Below are positions 15,506 through 26,913 of a stretch of 64,000 nt of DNA, piece after piece. A model generated the notes under the pieces. That model ran no database searches, was not told the origin of the DNA, and saw only the letters and a program-made list of their open reading frames with translations. The position numbers and the translations under genes are program-made. This stretch comes from Haliangium sp963772315 (GTDB lineage: Bacteria; Myxococcota_A; Polyangia; Haliangiales; Haliangiaceae): NCBI GenBank assembly GCA_963772315.1, contig CAVYWJ010000004.1, forward strand, positions 558,001 to 622,000, written 5' to 3'. Numbering within the stretch: the stretch's first letter is position 1; every line of letters begins with the position of its first letter.

Positions 15506-16509
15506 TTGCCCCCGCGCGCGAGCGTCTCGACCGTGACCAGCTCGACGTCGATGAACGTCTCTGACGGCAGCTTCTCGCCGGCGAGCGCGCGCACGGCGTG
15601 CCGGACGCCGATGTAGCCTTGCTCGTCGGCGCGCTGGTCGACCGTGGCCACGAGGTTGCCCCGGCGCAGGGCTGCGCGCGCCGGCTCGATGGCGTCGTAC
15701 GCGGCGACCAGGACCTGCTTCTTGCCGGTCTCTTCGAGGTATCGGATGGCGCCGAGCGCCATCAAGTCGTTGGCGCAGAAGATGGCGCCGACGTCGGGGT
15801 AGCGCTCGAACAGGCGCGCGGTGACGGCCTTGGCCTCGTCGATCTTCCAGTAGGCCGGCTCGCTGGCCACGATCTCGATGGTCGGGTGCTCGGCAAAGGC
15901 CCGCAGCGCGCCTCGCTCGCGATCCCTGCCCGTGCTCGATGCAGGGTCGCCCTGGATGATGATCGCCCGGGTCGGTCCGGTGAGCTTGCCGGCGAGGTGC
16001 TTGGCGGAGAGGTAGGCGCCGTTCTCGTTGTTCACGCCGACGAAGGGGACATCGCTCAGGCCGAGCTTCTGCGCCATGACCGGATCGATGCGCTCGTCGA
16101 TGTTGACGACCACGATCCCGGCGGCCCGGGCCTCCTCGAGCACGGGAATCATCTCGACCGAGTGACCAGGCACGATGACGATGGCGTCCACCTGGTCGCG
16201 GATCACCTGCCTCACGATCTCGGTCTGTTGCTCGACGGATGCCTCGTCGGCAGCCGACACGACGACCAGCCGGATGCCGAGCTCGCGCTCGGCCCTGCGT
16301 GCGCCGTCCTCCATGGCGCTGAAGAAGGGATTGGTCAGCGTCTTCATCACCAGCGCCACGGTCACGGACGCAGCCGCGGGCTGCTGGGGCGATGCAGGTT
16401 GTTGCTCGGGCAGGATGAGAGGCGCCTTGCCGGGCTCTTCGCCGGATCTACACGCAGCAGCCGAGAGCACGAGGACCAGTGGCAGGACCAGCGCGGCGGT
16501 GATTCGCAT
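15502..16509 (-). CDS. periplasmic sugar-type substrate-binding lipoprotein
   Basis: A 335-aa Peripla_BP_4 (ribose/galactose-binding-like) protein. The start MRITAALV has AGAGGA upstream, followed by a lipoprotein signal ending SAAACRSG. Typical motifs are VALVMKTLTNPFFSAMEDGARRAERELG, VDAIVIVPGHSVEMIPVLEEARAAGIVVVNID, GDPASSTGRDRERGALRAF and AIFCANDLMALGAIRYLEE. No transporter ATPase or permease lies nearby. The 3' end overlaps the hybrid kinase by four bases, so a sensing role like LuxP or TorT is more likely than uptake. The ligand is unknown. Confidence 0.92.
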
Positions 16510-16864
16510 GATTCCTCTCGAGTGCAGGCGGAGGCGAGCAGGCCATCCGCATGTCACGGGCTCGCTCTCACGAGGATAAGGGTGGCGATCGACAAGCGCA
16601 AACGGCGCAGCGCAGCGTCCCCTGATCACCTGGGTAGCGCATCGCTGCGCGAAAGCACGCCAGCGCCGATTTGGTCGCCTGGAGCAGCGCGTTTGCCCGA
16701 GCGCCGGCCAGGTGTGCTCCCTCGACCGCCCGGCTCGCTCGGCATGGGCGTGGCTGCGTGGATGTATCGCCACCTGCGCGCTGCCTGGCGGCAGCGTCCG
16801 CGGGTACGAAGCCGGGCAGCTCGAGGACGAGGAGCTCGATCGCGAGCTCGTGGGTTACTCGTCG
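16510..16864. other. intergenic region, no gene seen
   Basis: A 355-bp spacer between the binding-protein start and the cytochrome lipoprotein stop, both on the minus strand. An inverted repeat (gagctcg/cgagctc) lies near 16829-16847, just past the cytochrome gene stop, but without a T-run. A promoter for the binding-protein/kinase pair is expected here but is not identified. Confidence 0.5.
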
Positions 16865-20125
<3,261 letters not shown>

Positions 20126-20191
20126 GTCTCGAATTCTCCTGGACGCCGCTCTGCCGGCATCGCTTATTCCGACCACGAGTCCGGGGCAAAC

Positions 20192-20340
20192 TCAACCCTT
20201 TTCAATCCCACCGGCCAGGCCCCAGTGACTCGCCGCTTTGTGATCCGTGGGCCGCGGCTGTGGGTGTTCGCCACCATCGTCCGAGCCGCATGCCGGCATG
20301 GGCATGGCCACCGTCAAGGCACTGACCGCACGGCGCTGCG
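20192..20340 (-). pseudogene. relic of a lipoprotein N-terminus (fragment)
   Basis: The minus strand here encodes AVSALTVAMPMPACGSDDGGEHPQ, strikingly like the AMAAAMVTSACGSDDGGEDPP signal of the cytochrome lipoprotein that starts 67 bases away. The DNA also matches (cgtccgagccgca at both places). The frame runs on only briefly with no recognisable domain. It looks like a leftover from a local duplication. The flanking 20126-20477 holds nothing else I can identify. Confidence 0.4.
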
Positions 20341-20477
20341 TGGGCGGTGCATCCCTGGAGCGCGCCAGGAGGGCCGCGATGGGCCCGGAGAGGAGATGCG
20401 GGCCGGTGGGCCGCGGTCGAGACATCATCCTGATGTATCGGGAAGGCGGAGCTTGGGTCATACTAGAGGAGCAGTAG

Positions 20478-23400
20478 GTGGCATCATGGTCACCTGGCAA
20501 CGCGCGCATGACGGAACCCGACGCAGGCTCGAGACCAACGGAACATGATAGCTATCGCTGTATGGCCCCACGGCCGGAGCGGTTCGTACCGCGCCGTGCG
20601 CTCGATGAGCTGATCGATGTGCTGTGCGGGGCCGGGGCGTGGCCGGGGGCGCGGGCCGGCGTGGGCACGATCGCGGTGCTGTGCGGGGCCAGCGGGGCTG
20701 GCAAGACCGCGCTGGCACGGGCGCTGTGCTTCGATGAGCGGGTGCGGCGGGCGTATCCCGAAGGTGTGGTGTGGACCACGATGGGAGCGGGGCTGGGCGA
20801 GGCCGAGCGGGTGCACCGGGTGCTGGGTCTCATCGAGCACTGGCCGAGCAGCGAGATGCCGGCCGTGCTCGATCTGCAGGCCGTCGGCGTCAGGCTGCGC
20901 GGGGATTGCGCGAAGAAGCTCGTGGTGGTCGACGATGTGCGGCACGCGGATGATCTGAAGCCGTTCCTCGGGCTGGCCGATGGCACGGGCGTGCTCGCGA
21001 CCACGCGCGAGCGCAGCCTGGTGCCGCATGGATGCCGGCTGGTCGAGCTGGATGCGATGGCCGAGAGCGAGGCGCTCGGGCTGCTGCGCCATGACATCGA
21101 GATCGAGCCTGGCGCCGCGGCCGAGCTCGCCGAGCGGCTCGGGCGCTGGCCCCAGCAGCTCGAGCTGGTCCATGGCTGTCTATGCGGGCTGGTGCGCGAG
21201 CGAGGCTGCGATGCGAGCACGGGCCTGGCCGAGCTGACGCGCGTGCTGGAGCGCCGGGGCATCGCGGTCAGGGACGGACAGGCGAGCCCGATGGGCCGGG
21301 TGCGTCAGGTGGGCGCCCTGGGGTCGGTCGTGGGCGCGATGGTGGAGTCGCTCGATGACCAGGCGCGGCCGCGCTACGAGATGATGGCCGTGTTCCCCGA
21401 GCAGTGCGAGATTCCTGTGCCGCTGCTGGGGCGGCTGTGGTCGGTCGCCGAGGCCGAGGCCAGGGCGCTGTGCGAACGGCTGCGCGAGCGCCGCCTGGTG
21501 CAGATCCTCGACCCGGATCTGGGCGCTGTCGCGGTGTCCGCAGGGCTACGGCAATGCCTGGTGGAGGGACATGGCGACGCCATGCCCGCGCTGCACCGGC
21601 GCCTGCTCGATGTGCTGCGGCCGGCGAGCGGGCGCTGGCCGGATCTGGCTGCGGACGAGCGCTATACGTGGCGTCATCTGTTCTATCACCTGCACCAGGC
21701 CGGAGACGAGCAGGCGCTGCCCGGGCTGCTCCTGGACGGGGAGTGGCTGGCCGGCAAGGTGTGCCATACCGGCGTGGACCTGCTGCTCGCGGATTTCGAA
21801 TATGTGTCCAGTATCGGCGGGCGTTCGCCAGCGGTGGCGCTGGTGGAAGACGCGATCCGCAAGATCAGCCGGGCGCTGCGGCGCGGGCCCCGGCAGCTGC
21901 CCGGTCTGCTGTACGGCCGTCTGCTGGCGCTGAAGCCGGCGGACCTGCAGGTGCATTCCGAGCTGGCGCGCCTGATCGAGCAGCTGTGCTCGTTCGAGCG
22001 CTGGTCGTGGCTGCGCGTGCGCAGGACCAGCTCGCCGCTGTCGAGCAAGTCACGGCCGCGGACGCTGTCGGGGCATGGCGACGTGGTCAACACCGTGGCA
22101 GTGGCCTCGGACGGCAGCTACGCGGTGTCGGGCGCCGACGACGGCGTGATCATCGTCTGGGATCTGGTGCACGGCACCGAGGTGGCCGTGCTGAAGGGAA
22201 ACGACCGCGCGGTGATGGCGCTGGCCGTGACTCCGGACGGTGGACGTGTGGTGTCGGGCTCGGGAGATGGCGGGATCGAGGTCTGGGATCTGAAGAGCAG
22301 GACGTCGCTGACCAGGATCCTGGGGGAAAGCGGGGCCATCCGGGCGCTGGCCGTGACGCCCGACGGGAAGCGCGCGATCTCGGGCTCGGAGCAGGGCAGG
22401 ATCGAGATCTGGGATCTGCAAAGCAGCAAGTTGCTGGCCACGCTGGCAGGCCACGCCGAGGCGGTGATGGCGCTGGCGGTGACGCCAGATGGAAAGCGGA
22501 TGGTCTCGGGCTCGGCCGATGGAACGCTCAAGATCTGGGATCTGGAGCAGCATGACGAGCTGGCAACGCTCGCGGGGCACGACGCCTGGATCACGGCGCT
22601 GGCGGTCACCGCGGACGGCAGACGCGTGGTCTCGGGCTCGGAGGATCGGACGCTCAAGGTGTGGGATCTGGAGCAGGGCGTCGAGCTGGCCAAGCTCGGG
22701 GAACATGCGGAAGCGGTGTGGGCGCTGGCGGTGACGCCGGACGGGCTGCGCGCGATCTCGGGCTCGGAGGATCGGACGCTCAAGGTCTGGGACCTGGCCA
22801 CGGGCAGCGAGCTGAGCACGCTGCGGGGTCACAGCGCCTGGGTGACGGCGCTGGCGGTGACACCGGACGGGCAGCGCGTGGTCTCGGGCTCGCACGACCA
22901 GACGCTGATGGTGTGGGACCTGCACGACCGGCGCAAGGCCACTGCCTCGGGGGCTGATGATGTGGATACGGCGTGGGAGATGATGATGAGCAGCGAGCGC
23001 ATGGTGGTGCTGGGGACGGTGGGGAGTACGTGGGTCAGCTGCGATCGCGAAGAGCGCGGCCGGATCAGCGAGAAGCTGGGCAGCGGCGCCTGGCTCTGGG
23101 CCATCGCGGTGACCGGGGACAGCCGGCGTGCGGTGCTGAGCGCGGGGGATGGGACGATCGAGGTATGGGAGCTCGGCGCCTCTGGCAAGCGCACGGCGAT
23201 CGCCGCTCCGGGCGATGCGGTCACTGCGTTTGCCGTGACCCCGGACGGGAAGCGCGCGCTGCTGGGCACGGACGACGGGACGATCAAGATCAGGGACCTG
23301 GAGAGCGGCGCCACGGTGGGGACGATGCTCGGACACGTGTACAGCGTCACGGCGCTGGTGGTGTCTGCCTCGGGGAGGTACGCGCTGTCAGGCGCGAAGA

Positions 23401-24092
23401 CGGGCGGGGTGAGGCTCTGGGACCTGGACAGCAACACGATGATGGCCAGGCTCGTGGGTCACAACGAGGAGATCGCGCGCCTGGCGATCTCGGCCGACGG
23501 GACGCGCGCGGTCTCGGGCGCATGGGATCAGACGCTGCGGGTGTGGGACCTGAAGAAGGAGCTCGGCTCGGCGCCGATCCTGTTCCACCAGCACGGGGCG
23601 CGATCGCTGGTGATGACGGCCGATGGGACGAGAGCGATCCTGGCCCCGCTGCATGACCGGCTGGAGATCTGTGATCTGGTAAGCGGCACCACGCGCACCG
23701 ACGGCAAGGACGTCGTCGGCCGGATCGTGGCGCTGGCGCTGACGGCCGATGGGAAGCGTGTGATCGTGGGCAGTCATGTCGGGCTGACGGTGTGGGATCT
23801 GGACAGAGACGCGTGGTTTGCCATGCCCGCGGAGCACGAAGGCGTGCCGCTGTCGGTGGCGGTCGGCGCCGACGGGACGCGGGCCGTGGTCGGTACCACC
23901 ACCGGGGCGCTGCAGGTCTGGAACCTGCAGAGCGGTGCGCTCGAGGCCAAGCTGGTGCTCAAGGCCGCGGTGTATCTGTGCGCGGTGGCTCCCGATGACC
24001 GGACGGTGATCGCGGCCAGCCGGGACGGTCGCGTGCACGTGTTCGATCTGGTCGAGCCCGGCACGGCGCGCACGCTCGAACGCACGGGCTGA
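20478..24092 (+). CDS. STAND NTPase: NB-ARC-like domain with C-terminal WD40 repeats
   Basis: A 1204-aa Apaf-1/NLR-like protein. GTG at 20478 is preferred because GAGGAG lies six bases upstream; ATG at 20508 is an alternative. Walker A is GASGAGKT (residues 70-77) and Walker B KKLVVVDDV (~147-154), followed by a sensor segment (GVLATTRE) and helical domains to ~515. About 16 WD40-type repeats of ~42 aa follow (VTALAVTPDGQRVVSGSHDQTLMVWDL pattern), the middle ones very similar to each other and repeat 8 degenerate. Nothing precedes the NTPase, so no N-terminal effector domain is fused. Such proteins act as signal-triggered oligomerising switches, in defence or signalling; the partner is unknown. 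Confidence 0.9.
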   Translation: MASWSPGNARMTEPDAGSRPTEHDSYRCMAPRPERFVPRRALDELIDVLCGAGAWPGARAGVGTIAVLCGASGAGKTALARALCFDERVRRAYPEGVVWTTMGAGLGEAERVHRVLGLIEHWPSSEMPAVLDLQAVGVRLRGDCAKKLVVVDDVRHADDLKPFLGLADGTGVLATTRERSLVPHGCRLVELDAMAESEALGLLRHDIEIEPGAAAELAERLGRWPQQLELVHGCLCGLVRERGCDASTGLAELTRVLERRGIAVRDGQASPMGRVRQVGALGSVVGAMVESLDDQARPRYEMMAVFPEQCEIPVPLLGRLWSVAEAEARALCERLRERRLVQILDPDLGAVAVSAGLRQCLVEGHGDAMPALHRRLLDVLRPASGRWPDLAADERYTWRHLFYHLHQAGDEQALPGLLLDGEWLAGKVCHTGVDLLLADFEYVSSIGGRSPAVALVEDAIRKISRALRRGPRQLPGLLYGRLLALKPADLQVHSELARLIEQLCSFERWSWLRVRRTSSPLSSKSRPRTLSGHGDVVNTVAVASDGSYAVSGADDGVIIVWDLVHGTEVAVLKGNDRAVMALAVTPDGGRVVSGSGDGGIEVWDLKSRTSLTRILGESGAIRALAVTPDGKRAISGSEQGRIEIWDLQSSKLLATLAGHAEAVMALAVTPDGKRMVSGSADGTLKIWDLEQHDELATLAGHDAWITALAVTADGRRVVSGSEDRTLKVWDLEQGVELAKLGEHAEAVWALAVTPDGLRAISGSEDRTLKVWDLATGSELSTLRGHSAWVTALAVTPDGQRVVSGSHDQTLMVWDLHDRRKATASGADDVDTAWEMMMSSERMVVLGTVGSTWVSCDREERGRISEKLGSGAWLWAIAVTGDSRRAVLSAGDGTIEVWELGASGKRTAIAAPGDAVTAFAVTPDGKRALLGTDDGTIKIRDLESGATVGTMLGHVYSVTALVVSASGRYALSGAKTGGVRLWDLDSNTMMARLVGHNEEIARLAISADGTRAVSGAWDQTLRVWDLKKELGSAPILFHQHGARSLVMTADGTRAILAPLHDRLEICDLVSGTTRTDGKDVVGRIVALALTADGKRVIVGSHVGLTVWDLDRDAWFAMPAEHEGVPLSVAVGADGTRAVVGTTTGALQVWNLQSGALEAKLVLKAAVYLCAVAPDDRTVIAASRDGRVHVFDLVEPGTARTLERTG

Positions 24093-24195
24093 GTGACCGC
24101 GTCCGGCGCGCGGCCGAGCGAGGACGCGTGGAATGCGCGATTGGCAGTCATGATATCTGCAGGATCATGCAAGCACAGCAGGAGCAAATGAGCCG

Positions 24196-25794
24196 ATGAG
24201 ATCACGACTCTCGTGTTGTGTGCTGTCGATGGCGGCAGCGCTGGCGGGCTGCGGCGGGCAGGGGGTCGCGCGGCCACAGCCGGACGAGCCTGGAGCCCAC
24301 GGGGAGAGCCAGCCCGCTGTGCTGGCGCCGTGCCAGGATGCGCCCGAGCTGCGCTGCGGGACGATCGAGGTGCTCGAAGACCGGGACAAGCCCGATGGGC
24401 GGCGGATCGGAATCAACGTGGTGGTCGCGCCTGCGCTGAGCAAGACACCCAGGCCGGATCCGCTGTTCTATTTTGCCGGCGGGCCGGGCGACGGCGCCAC
24501 CAGCAACGCAGCCGACGCGGGGTCGATGTTCGCGGCGATCCGGCGCGAGCGAGACCTCGTGTTCGTCGACCAGCGCGGCGCGGGCGAGTCGCACCGGCTG
24601 GACTGCGACGTGCCGGGCAGCGCCGAGAACCTGCGCGGGTACTTCGAGGACTTCTTCAACGACGAGGTGGTGCGGAGCTGCCGCGAGACGCTCTCGAGCA
24701 AGGCCGATCTCACGCGCTACACCACGTCGATCGCCATGGACGACGTCGATGAGGTGCGCGCACGCCTGGGTTACGAGCGCATCAATCTCTTCGGGGGCTC
24801 GTACGGGACGCGGGCTGTGCAGGTGTACATGCGCCGGCACACGGAGCACGTGCGCTCGGCCATGATGCTGGGCACGGCCGGGATGAAGCAGCACCTGCCG
24901 CTGTATCACGCGCGCGATGCGCAGGCGTCCATGGATGGTCTGCTGGCGGCGTGCGCGGCGGATGCGGCGTGCAACAAGGCGTTTCCGCGCGTGCGCCAGG
25001 AGCTCGATGCGGTGATCGCGCGCCTCGACCGGCAGCCGGCCACGGGCAGCGTGGTGGATGCGCGCACGGGCGCGAGCGTGGAGGTGCCGATCACGCGGCA
25101 CGTGTTCGCCGAGAATCTGCGGTTCTCGACCTACACGCCGGCGATCGGGATAACGGCGCCGCTGCTGATTCATCGAGCGCACGCGGGAGACTTCACGCCG
25201 TTCGCGCGCATCACGCTGGCCACGGAGCCGTGGCTGCGCGAGGCGCTGGCCTGGGGCATGCACCTGTCGGTGACGTGCTCGGAGGACGTGCCGTTCTTCC
25301 CCGAAGACATCGAGCCCGTGGTGGCCGGCACGTACCTCGGGGATTATCGCGCGCGCATGCAGCAGCGAGCCTGCGCGCTGTGGCCGCGCGGGGAGATTCC
25401 CGCGGACTTCCACGAGCCAGTGGCGGTAGATGTGCCGACGCTGCTGATCTCGGGCGGGCTCGATCCGGTGACGCCGCCGCGCTGGGCCGAGGTGGTGCAG
25501 AAGCACCTGCCGCGCTCGCTGCACGTGGTGCTGCCCGAGGGGCATCACGGGTTTTTCGGCCTGGCGAACATCGACTGCCTGGACGGGTTGATGGCGAGGT
25601 TCGTGGAGAGTGGTACGGTCGAGGGGCTGGATACGGCCTGCACCGCGACCATGAAGCGGCCGGAGTTCGTGACCGACGTGGCCGAGCTCGATGCGCTGCT
25701 GGAGCAGATGGAAAGCGGACCCGAGTCCGACGACGCCGACGAGGCTGACGAGGCCGACGCCGCACCCGAGAGCAACGACGCGCCCAGGCGCTGA
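24196..25794 (+). CDS. secreted alpha/beta-hydrolase, TAP-like peptidase
   Basis: A 532-aa lipoprotein (signal to Cys19, MAAALAGC) of the tripeptidyl aminopeptidase/proline iminopeptidase-like group. The N-terminal oxyanion region is FYFAGGPGDGA. The nucleophile is Ser202 in LFGGSYGTRAV, the acid Asp lies in ISGGLDPVTPP and the His in PEGHHGFF. A C-terminal TAP-like segment and an acidic tail (DDADEADEADAAPE) follow. Likely releases short peptides or amino acids from peptides outside the cytoplasm. It overlaps by one base an in-frame ATG of the next gene. Confidence 0.9.
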   Translation: MRSRLSCCVLSMAAALAGCGGQGVARPQPDEPGAHGESQPAVLAPCQDAPELRCGTIEVLEDRDKPDGRRIGINVVVAPALSKTPRPDPLFYFAGGPGDGATSNAADAGSMFAAIRRERDLVFVDQRGAGESHRLDCDVPGSAENLRGYFEDFFNDEVVRSCRETLSSKADLTRYTTSIAMDDVDEVRARLGYERINLFGGSYGTRAVQVYMRRHTEHVRSAMMLGTAGMKQHLPLYHARDAQASMDGLLAACAADAACNKAFPRVRQELDAVIARLDRQPATGSVVDARTGASVEVPITRHVFAENLRFSTYTPAIGITAPLLIHRAHAGDFTPFARITLATEPWLREALAWGMHLSVTCSEDVPFFPEDIEPVVAGTYLGDYRARMQQRACALWPRGEIPADFHEPVAVDVPTLLISGGLDPVTPPRWAEVVQKHLPRSLHVVLPEGHHGFFGLANIDCLDGLMARFVESGTVEGLDTACTATMKRPEFVTDVAELDALLEQMESGPESDDADEADEADAAPESNDAPRR

Positions 25795-25805
25795 TGGGAG
25801 GACAG

Positions 25806-26492
25806 ATGGACTATCAAGAGATCTATGCCAAGCACGCCGATGCTTACGACGAGCTGGTCGCCGCCGAGGACTGTGACGGCAATCTCCTGCCCGCGCTGGA
25901 GCGACTGATACCGGTGGCGGGCCGGCGTGTGGTCGAGGTGGGCGCGGGCACGGGGCGGGTGACGCGCCTGCTGGCGCGGGCCGGCGCGACCGTGATGGCG
26001 ACCGAGCGTTCGCCGGCCATGCTGGCCGTGGCCCAGCAGCGCCTGGGCGTGCAGACGAACGTGTCGTGGTACGTGGCCTCGGCCGATGCGCTGCCCGTGG
26101 AGACGGGCTGGGCCGATGCGGGCGTCGCGGGCTGGGTGTTCGGGCATTTTCGCGAGTGGATGCCCTCGGGCTGGGAGGCCGAGCTCGAGCGCGCGCTGGC
26201 CGAGCTCTCGCGGGTGGTGCGACGCGGCGGCGTGGTGGTGATCATCGAGACGCTGGGCACGGGCTCGACCGAGCCGGCGCCGCCCACGCCCGGGCTGGCC
26301 GAGTATTATGGCTGGCTGGAGGCGCGCGGGTTCATGCGCAGCTCGGTGCGCACCGACTTTCGCTTCGACAGCGTGGACGAGGCCGCGCGCGTGACCGGGT
26401 TCTTCTTCGGCGCCGCGTTCGGCGAGCGGGTGCGCCAGGAGGCCTGGTCGCGGATACCCGAGTGCACGGGGCTGTGGTCGCGAACCCTGTGA
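25806..26492 (+). CDS. class I SAM-dependent methyltransferase
   Basis: A 228-aa methyltransferase with motif I VVEVGAGTGRVTRLLARAG, the acidic loop ATERSPAML, and a later strand (GGVVVIIETLGTG). The start MDYQEIY is chosen because GGGAGG sits five bases upstream; an ATG at 25794 overlapping the previous stop lacks this. The 11-bp spacing to the peptidase gene suggests an operon. The acceptor substrate cannot be told from sequence. Confidence 0.9.
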   Translation: MDYQEIYAKHADAYDELVAAEDCDGNLLPALERLIPVAGRRVVEVGAGTGRVTRLLARAGATVMATERSPAMLAVAQQRLGVQTNVSWYVASADALPVETGWADAGVAGWVFGHFREWMPSGWEAELERALAELSRVVRRGGVVVIIETLGTGSTEPAPPTPGLAEYYGWLEARGFMRSSVRTDFRFDSVDEAARVTGFFFGAAFGERVRQEAWSRIPECTGLWSRTL

Positions 26493-26518
26493 CGTCGCCA
26501 GGCGCTGTGCCGAGCGCG

Positions 26519-26905
26519 TCAGGTGCTGCCGGAGCGTCCGGTACGTGAGGCGCGGCGGCGGCGCTCGACGAGCAGCAGCGCCGCCATCCACGCGACGACG
26601 ATGGTCAGGCCGCCGATCTCGCGGCCGATCTCGACGCGGCCGCCTTTCTCGTCCATGCGCATGAAGAGGTCGCTCAGGCCGACGAAGCCCAGCACGTCGG
26701 GCAGGAGCGCTGCAGCCCACCCGAGCGCGATCAGCATGACTGCAGCGGTCAACGGCCAGGCGGTGCGGCGCAGGCCCCACAGCACGCAGGCCGCGGCTGC
26801 CGCGGCGTAGATGGCGATCCACGGCAGGGGGTCGGGATCGTTGTATTGCAGCGCGGCCGAGAGGGCGAAGAGCGCGGCCATGAGCCAGTTGCAGGCGATC
26901 AGCAC
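26519..26905 (-). CDS. TMEM220-like small membrane protein
   Basis: A 128-aa protein starting at GTG 26905, eight bases after the subtilisin gene stop. It has four hydrophobic segments and the motif ALQYNDPDPLPWIAIY typical of the transmembrane protein 220 family. It ends in a basic tail (VERRRRASRTGRSG). A longer upstream frame is an antisense-like shadow inside the protease gene. Function unknown. Convergent with the methyltransferase, with 26 bases between stops. Confidence 0.75.
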   Translation of the reverse strand: MLIACNWLMAALFALSAALQYNDPDPLPWIAIYAAAAAACVLWGLRRTAWPLTAAVMLIALGWAAALLPDVLGFVGLSDLFMRMDEKGGRVEIGREIGGLTIVVAWMAALLLVERRRRASRTGRSGST

Positions 26906-26913
26906 GGACGTGT

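Noticed and set aside
16829..16847. Terminator after the cytochrome gene
   Set aside because: An inverted repeat is present but it is not followed by a T-run on the minus strand.
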